Source of the DNA: Oceanospirillaceae bacterium
Lineage (GTDB): Bacteria; Pseudomonadota; Gammaproteobacteria; Pseudomonadales; Balneatricaceae
Direction of reading: 5' to 3'
Length of the DNA: 9,170 nucleotides
Assembly: GCA_023954795.1 (NCBI GenBank)
Contig: JAGSHA010000107.1
Location: 1 to 9,170 of the forward strand
The notes beneath the pieces were generated by a model. The model worked only from the letters and a program-made list of their open reading frames with translations, did no database searches and had not been told where the DNA came from. Numbering within the stretch: position 1 is the stretch's first letter; every line of letters starts with the position of its first letter. This document shows positions 5,884 to 9,170 of the stretch, one piece after another. Both the position numbers and the translations under genes were made by a program.

Positions 5884-8450
5884 CTGACAAGCCAACCCAA
5901 CATGTTGATCCTGATGTTCAAGAGATGGTTGCACAGGCTGATAGCGGCGCACGTGCGCCGCGTGGTATGCCCGGCAAGCTACTCTGGGGTGTTGCACTGG
6001 CATGGTCGCTGTTCCAGTTGTGGTATGCATCGCCGCTGCCCTTTACGCTGAATTTCGGTGTGTTTAACGACACGCAGGCACGTTCAATTCACCTCGGCTT
6101 CGCCATATTTCTTGCCTATACGGCTTTCCCTGCACTCAAAAGTTCACCCCGATTTTATATTCCGATACAGGACTGGATATTAGGGCTGGTCGGCGCGTTT
6201 TGTGCCGCGTATCTGGTGATCTTTCATGCTGAACTGGCTGATCGTGCCGGTGCACCCAATACGCTGGATCTTGTTGTCGCCGTGTCGGGTATGTTGATCC
6301 TGCTTGAGGCAACCCGCCGTGCTTTAGGGCCGCCATTGATGGTGGTCGCAACGATTTTCCTGATCTATACCTTTGGCGGTCCGTATATGCCGGATGTGAT
6401 CGCCCATAAAGGGGCAAGCCTGAGCAAGGCGATGTCCCACCAGTGGCTGTCCAGTGAAGGTGTATTTGGGGTCGCGCTGGGTGTTTCTACCAGTTTTGTA
6501 TTTCTTTTTGTGCTTTTTGGCTCGTTGCTGGATAAAGCCGGCGCCGGAAATTACTTCACACAAGTCGCGTTTTCCCTGTTGGGGCACATGAAAGGCGGAC
6601 CCGCGAAAGCGGCGGTTGTATCGTCCGGATTAAGTGGTCTTGTTTCCGGGTCATCGATCGCCAATGTTGTAACGACAGGCACATTTACCATTCCGTTAAT
6701 GAAACGGGTTGGGTTTCCCGGTCAAAAAGCCGGTGCAGTTGAAGTGGCTGCGTCGACCAATGGACAGCTGACGCCGCCTATTATGGGGGCGGCCGCGTTC
6801 CTGATGGTGGAGTACGTGGGTGTTTCGTATATCGAAGTCATTAAACACGCGATTCTACCTGCGCTCATATCCTATGTGGCGTTGATCTATATCGTGCATC
6901 TGGAAGCGCTGAAGGCGGGTATGAAAGGGCTTGAACGTCCTTACAAGCCTACCCTGGCTGAATCGTTGCTCACCTGGAGTATGGTGATATCAGGTGTGTG
7001 TATTCTTTCGATGGCGATCTATTACGGCATGGGTTGGTCTAAAGAGGTGCTGGGCGACGGAACCTATGCCCTGATCGGTGCTGTTATGCTGGCGGCTTAT
7101 CTGGCATTGATCCGATATGCCGCTCAATATCCTGAGTTGCACATGGATGATCCCAATACTGCGATCGTCAAATTACCGGAAGTGGGGCCGACTGTGAAAT
7201 CCGGTCTCTACTTTCTGTTGCCAGTTGTTGTATTGGTTTGGTGTCTCACCGTTGAGCGTTTATCTCCGGGGTTGTCAGCGTTTTGGGCTACCGTATTTAT
7301 GACCGCGGTTGTGGTTACCCACAAACCGCTGAAGTCGATGTTTCGTGGTGATCACCACTGGAAGGATTCTGGGGCCGTGGGTATTCATGATCTGCTAGAC
7401 GGTTTGGTCAGCGGAGCGCGCAATATGATTGGCATTGGTGTCGCAACGGCCGCCGCGGGAATTGTGGTGGGGACGGTCACGTTGACCGGAATCGGATTGG
7501 TCATGACTGAGTTCGTGGAGTTTATCTCTGGCGGCAACGTGATGTTGATGTTGCTGTTTACCGCCATCATTAGTTTGGTATTGGGCATGGGATTGCCAAC
7601 AACGGCCAACTACATCGTGGTTTCTACGCTGATGGCTCCGGTTATTGTTACGCTCGGGGCCGAACATGGTTTGCTGGTGCCGTTGATTGCAGTCCACCTG
7701 TTTGTGTTTTATTTCGGTATTTTGGCGGATGACACACCACCTGTGGGGCTGGCGGCCTATGCTGCAGCGGCGATTGCGCGTTCCGATCCGATCAAAACGG
7801 GTATCCAGGGTTTTACCTATGACATCCGTACGGCCGTACTGCCCTTTATGTTTATTTTTAATACCGAGCTTTTGTTAATCGGTGTTGAAGGTCCGTTTCA
7901 CCTGCTAATGACTGTATTGTCGGCAACCGCAGCAATGTTGATTTTTGCAGCGGCAACGCAGGGTTACTGGTTGGTTAAAAGCCGTTGGTACGAAACTGCA
8001 TTGTTAGTGCTGGTGGCGTTTTCTATGTTCCGGCCGGGCTTCTGGTGGGATGAGATATATCCGCCACTGGAAACTAAACCTGCCATTCAAATAGAAGAGA
8101 TTGCGGGCGCTTTACCTGAGAACCGTTCTCTGCGACTGGCCGTGGCAGGTGACACGATAGATGGCAATTACGTGAAGAAGATTGTCGAATTAGAGTTGGG
8201 TGGAGCCGGGGGTGGCGCGCAACGCTTGCAAGAGGTTGGTCTGATGCTATCCGTCGGTGATGAAAAGGTCATGGTGGATATGGTGGGCTTTGATAGCGCC
8301 GCGCAAAAGGCGGGTATCGATTTCGGCTGGGAAATCCTGGCGATCGAAACTCAAGCTGAGCGACCACCCAAACAGCTGGTGTATATACCGGTACTTATAT
8401 TGTTGGCAGGTTTGGCCGCCATGCAGCTGCGTCGTCGAAAAACTGCCTGA
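5880..8450 (+). CDS. TRAP transporter fused permease, 4TM (DctQ-like) plus 12TM (DctM-like), with C-terminal DUF3394
   Basis: The 856-residue inner-membrane protein combines the small and large TRAP permease subunits in one chain, usual for TAXI systems. Residues about 32-165 hold the first hydrophobic group (DctQ-like). The DctM-like part follows to about 690, with GSSIANVVTTG near 256, LGMGLPTTANYIV near 568 and ADDTPPVGLAAYAA near 615, all typical of the large subunit. The final 165 residues form DUF3394, ending in a hydrophobic segment and a basic RRRK tail. Transport is expected to be driven by an ion gradient, often Na+. The start is GTG at 5880, with GGAG five bases upstream; the N-terminus DPDVQEMVAQAD resembles homologues. 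An overlapping ATG at 5878 meets a stop at once. The gene ends with tandem stops TGA TAG. Confidence 0.93.
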   Translation: MTDKPTQHVDPDVQEMVAQADSGARAPRGMPGKLLWGVALAWSLFQLWYASPLPFTLNFGVFNDTQARSIHLGFAIFLAYTAFPALKSSPRFYIPIQDWILGLVGAFCAAYLVIFHAELADRAGAPNTLDLVVAVSGMLILLEATRRALGPPLMVVATIFLIYTFGGPYMPDVIAHKGASLSKAMSHQWLSSEGVFGVALGVSTSFVFLFVLFGSLLDKAGAGNYFTQVAFSLLGHMKGGPAKAAVVSSGLSGLVSGSSIANVVTTGTFTIPLMKRVGFPGQKAGAVEVAASTNGQLTPPIMGAAAFLMVEYVGVSYIEVIKHAILPALISYVALIYIVHLEALKAGMKGLERPYKPTLAESLLTWSMVISGVCILSMAIYYGMGWSKEVLGDGTYALIGAVMLAAYLALIRYAAQYPELHMDDPNTAIVKLPEVGPTVKSGLYFLLPVVVLVWCLTVERLSPGLSAFWATVFMTAVVVTHKPLKSMFRGDHHWKDSGAVGIHDLLDGLVSGARNMIGIGVATAAAGIVVGTVTLTGIGLVMTEFVEFISGGNVMLMLLFTAIISLVLGMGLPTTANYIVVSTLMAPVIVTLGAEHGLLVPLIAVHLFVFYFGILADDTPPVGLAAYAAAAIARSDPIKTGIQGFTYDIRTAVLPFMFIFNTELLLIGVEGPFHLLMTVLSATAAMLIFAAATQGYWLVKSRWYETALLVLVAFSMFRPGFWWDEIYPPLETKPAIQIEEIAGALPENRSLRLAVAGDTIDGNYVKKIVELELGGAGGGAQRLQEVGLMLSVGDEKVMVDMVGFDSAAQKAGIDFGWEILAIETQAERPPKQLVYIPVLILLAGLAAMQLRRRKTA

Positions 8451-8462
8451 TAGTTAATGTCT

Positions 8463-8469
8463 AGGGTGA
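8463..8469 (+). promoter_or_regulatory. Ribosome binding site fixing the usp start
   Basis: AGGGTGA lies five bases before the ATG at 8475. The in-frame ATG at 8457 has no purine-rich site upstream, and its coding region would run over this one. Confidence 0.6.
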
Positions 8470-8474
8470 ATGTA

Positions 8475-8900
8475 ATGTTTACGAAGGCTCTCTTCCCCGT
8501 TGATTTGGAAGATATCGTGACTGCGGAGCATGCACTTAAATATCTCAACGGAATACTCAGCAAAGGGCAGCAAATACACCTTTTGGGGGTTTTGCCCGGG
8601 TTTAATATGCCTGTGGTCGCATCGTATTTTCCAGAAGGGGCAATAGAGACAGCGATTGCTGCAATGGAACACCAGTTAACTGAATTAGCAGAACTGAATT
8701 TAGGTGACAACGTTCATTGGGAAGTGCACGTGGCTGAAGGTGCCCCCCATCGCGAAATTGTGAAGACGGCAGATCGGTTGGGCTGTGACCTGATTGCGAT
8801 ACCAAGTCACAATCACAGTTTGGTTGAAAAAGTATTGCTGGGTTCGGTGACCGCCAAAGTGGTGGAGCAAGCGAGTTGTTCGGTGTTTGTGATGCGCTGA
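8475..8900 (+). CDS. UspA family universal stress protein linked to the TRAP transporter
   Basis: The 141-residue cytoplasmic protein has the Usp fold pattern: FTKALFPVD at 2-10 is the first strand with the usual Asp, VAEGAPHREIVKTADRLGCDLIAIPSH at 86-112 is the central region, and VLLGSVTAKVVEQASCSVFVMR closes the domain. ATP-binding Usps carry G-2X-G-9X-G(S/T). Here the first two glycines are replaced (PSHNHS at 110-115) while the later GS (123-124) remains, so nucleotide binding is doubtful. The gene follows the permease by 24 bases and is cotranscribed by position. This recalls teaD, the Usp of the Halomonas ectoine TRAP system TeaABCD, which regulates transport, so a similar role is plausible. 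An ATG six codons upstream (8457) is possible but lacks a ribosome binding site. Confidence 0.88.
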   Translation: MFTKALFPVDLEDIVTAEHALKYLNGILSKGQQIHLLGVLPGFNMPVVASYFPEGAIETAIAAMEHQLTELAELNLGDNVHWEVHVAEGAPHREIVKTADRLGCDLIAIPSHNHSLVEKVLLGSVTAKVVEQASCSVFVMR

Positions 8901-8926
8901 CCGATATTGATCTATAGATTTGTTTG

Positions 8927-8954
8927 AAAAAGGGCGCCGTCAGGCGCCTTTTTT
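8927..8954 (+). terminator. Rho-independent terminator of the TRAP-usp unit
   Basis: GGCGCC (8933-8938) and GGCGCC (8943-8948) pair around the loop GTCA. The stem is extended by a G-U pair and five A-U pairs, and six T follow the right arm. It starts 26 bases after the usp stop. The A-tract on the left means it could also work for leftward transcripts. It separates this unit from the strong promoter downstream. Confidence 0.9.
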
Positions 8955-8973
8955 GTGTCTGCTGCTTTGTTTT

Positions 8974-8988
8974 GATTGTTATTTGATC
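8974..8988 (+). promoter_or_regulatory. Possible Fis binding site
   Basis: The 15-mer GATTGTTATTTGATC has the outer G and C, a central A/T core and most internal positions of the degenerate Fis consensus. It is centred about 110 bases before the expected start of the downstream promoter, in the range of Fis sites upstream of E. coli rrn P1 promoters. The consensus is loose, so chance is possible. Confidence 0.3.
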
Positions 8989-9018
8989 AGCGCTGGTGGT
9001 TTGTTGATCGATTTAAGG

Positions 9019-9045
9019 TTTTTTTACGCTTTTTTGAAGTTTTTT
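9019..9045 (+). promoter_or_regulatory. Phased T-tracts, UP element-like
   Basis: Runs of seven, six and six T occupy 9019-9025, 9030-9035 and 9040-9045, with centres 10 to 10.5 bases apart. The two nearest lie roughly 46-62 bases before the predicted start, where UP elements contact the RNA polymerase alpha C-terminal domains. In-phase T-tracts also bend DNA. Confidence 0.6.
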
Positions 9046-9056
9046 AACAAAGCCTG

Positions 9057-9084
9057 TTGACCCCCATGCTGAGGTCTGTAGAAT
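9057..9084 (+). promoter_or_regulatory. rRNA-type sigma70 promoter (P1-like)
   Basis: The -35 is TTGACC (9057-9062) and the -10 is TAGAAT (9079-9084), each five of six to consensus, with the 16-base spacer common at rrn P1 promoters. The bases after the -10, GCGCCTCC, form a GC-rich discriminator like that of E. coli rrnB P1, the feature behind stringent (ppGpp) and growth-rate control. Transcription should start near 9091-9094. Confidence 0.8.
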
Positions 9085-9153
9085 GCGCCTCCTCGCTTGA
9101 GACAACAGCTTCTTCGGACAGCAAACGGATCGCGAGACTGCTGAAATAACCCC

Positions 9154-9159
9154 TTGATT
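9154..9159 (+). promoter_or_regulatory. Possible -35 of a second tandem promoter, cut by the window end
   Basis: TTGATT lies 60-65 bases downstream of the first promoter's start. A -10 at normal spacing would fall just past base 9170. Tandem P1/P2 promoters are usual for rRNA operons, which is the main reason to mention it. Confidence 0.25.
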
Positions 9160-9170
9160 TACAACGTAAA

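Larger units (their letters stand above)
8955..9170 (+). promoter_or_regulatory. Upstream region of a probable stable-RNA (rRNA or tRNA) operon
   Basis: No protein gene is present in these 216 bases. In order they hold a Fis-like site, three T-tracts in helical phase, a sigma70 promoter with rRNA-type features, and about 75 bases of probable leader. The RNA gene itself is not in the window, so the identity of the operon (16S rRNA most likely) is inferred from promoter architecture only. Confidence 0.6.

Noticed and set aside
7395..7697. Reverse-strand open frame of 100 codons inside the permease gene
   Set aside because: It is opposite the highly conserved DctM core, and its His/Asn/Gln-rich composition is that of an antisense shadow.
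8910..8919. Palindrome ATCTATAGAT between usp and its terminator
   Set aside because: It is a short A/T-rich palindrome with no loop, no repeat elsewhere in the window and no link to a known site; likely chance.
1..9170. Mobile elements, CRISPR arrays, defence islands or a new multi-gene system
   Set aside because: No transposase, integrase, direct-repeat array or unknown gene cluster was seen. Every long coding region belongs to a recognised housekeeping or transport family.

Overview
The window reads as chromosomal DNA of a free-living, probably marine gammaproteobacterium of the Oceanospirillales/Alteromonadales type. The signs are a ZapE of gammaproteobacterial form, an AceK that follows the E. 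coli protein closely, a fused TAXI-type TRAP permease with a C-terminal DUF3394 domain, and a classic rRNA-type promoter. The genus call is inference from protein character only. Base composition is moderate and even, and I see no insertion sequence, phage gene, CRISPR array or other sign of recent transfer.

Left part (1-2724, leftward transcription): pfkA (ATP-dependent 6-phosphofructokinase), then zapE (AFG1-like ATPase of cell division), then a DUF502 membrane protein that runs off the left edge. pfkA and zapE are 34 bases apart and could share a transcript. A GC-rich hairpin fills that gap and ends at the zapE start codon.

Centre (2725-4685): a 167-base divergent intergenic region separates pfkA from aceK, the isocitrate dehydrogenase kinase/phosphatase that sets the split between the TCA cycle and the glyoxylate shunt. 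aceK stands without aceB or aceA and is followed by a probable intrinsic terminator.

Right part (4756-8954, rightward): a three-gene TRAP transport unit, made of a TAXI-family periplasmic receptor, a fused 4TM/12TM permease and a UspA-family protein. A strong C(UUCG)G-loop terminator lies between receptor and permease and probably sets an excess of receptor. A second strong terminator closes the unit after usp.

Right end (8955-9170): no protein gene. It holds what looks like the start of a stable-RNA operon: a Fis-like site, three T-tracts spaced one helical turn apart, a TTGACC/TAGAAT promoter with a 16-base spacer and GC-rich discriminator, a leader, and perhaps the -35 of a second promoter cut by the window end. 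A 16S rRNA (or tRNA) gene is expected just beyond.

The functional theme is central carbon metabolism (PfkA, AceK) beside uptake of a small organic acid or amino acid (TAXI-TRAP). No wholly new system was found. The points most worth a second look are the regulatory RNA structures, the orphan aceK next to pfkA and TRAP, the Usp with a degenerate nucleotide loop, and the altered effector site of PfkA.
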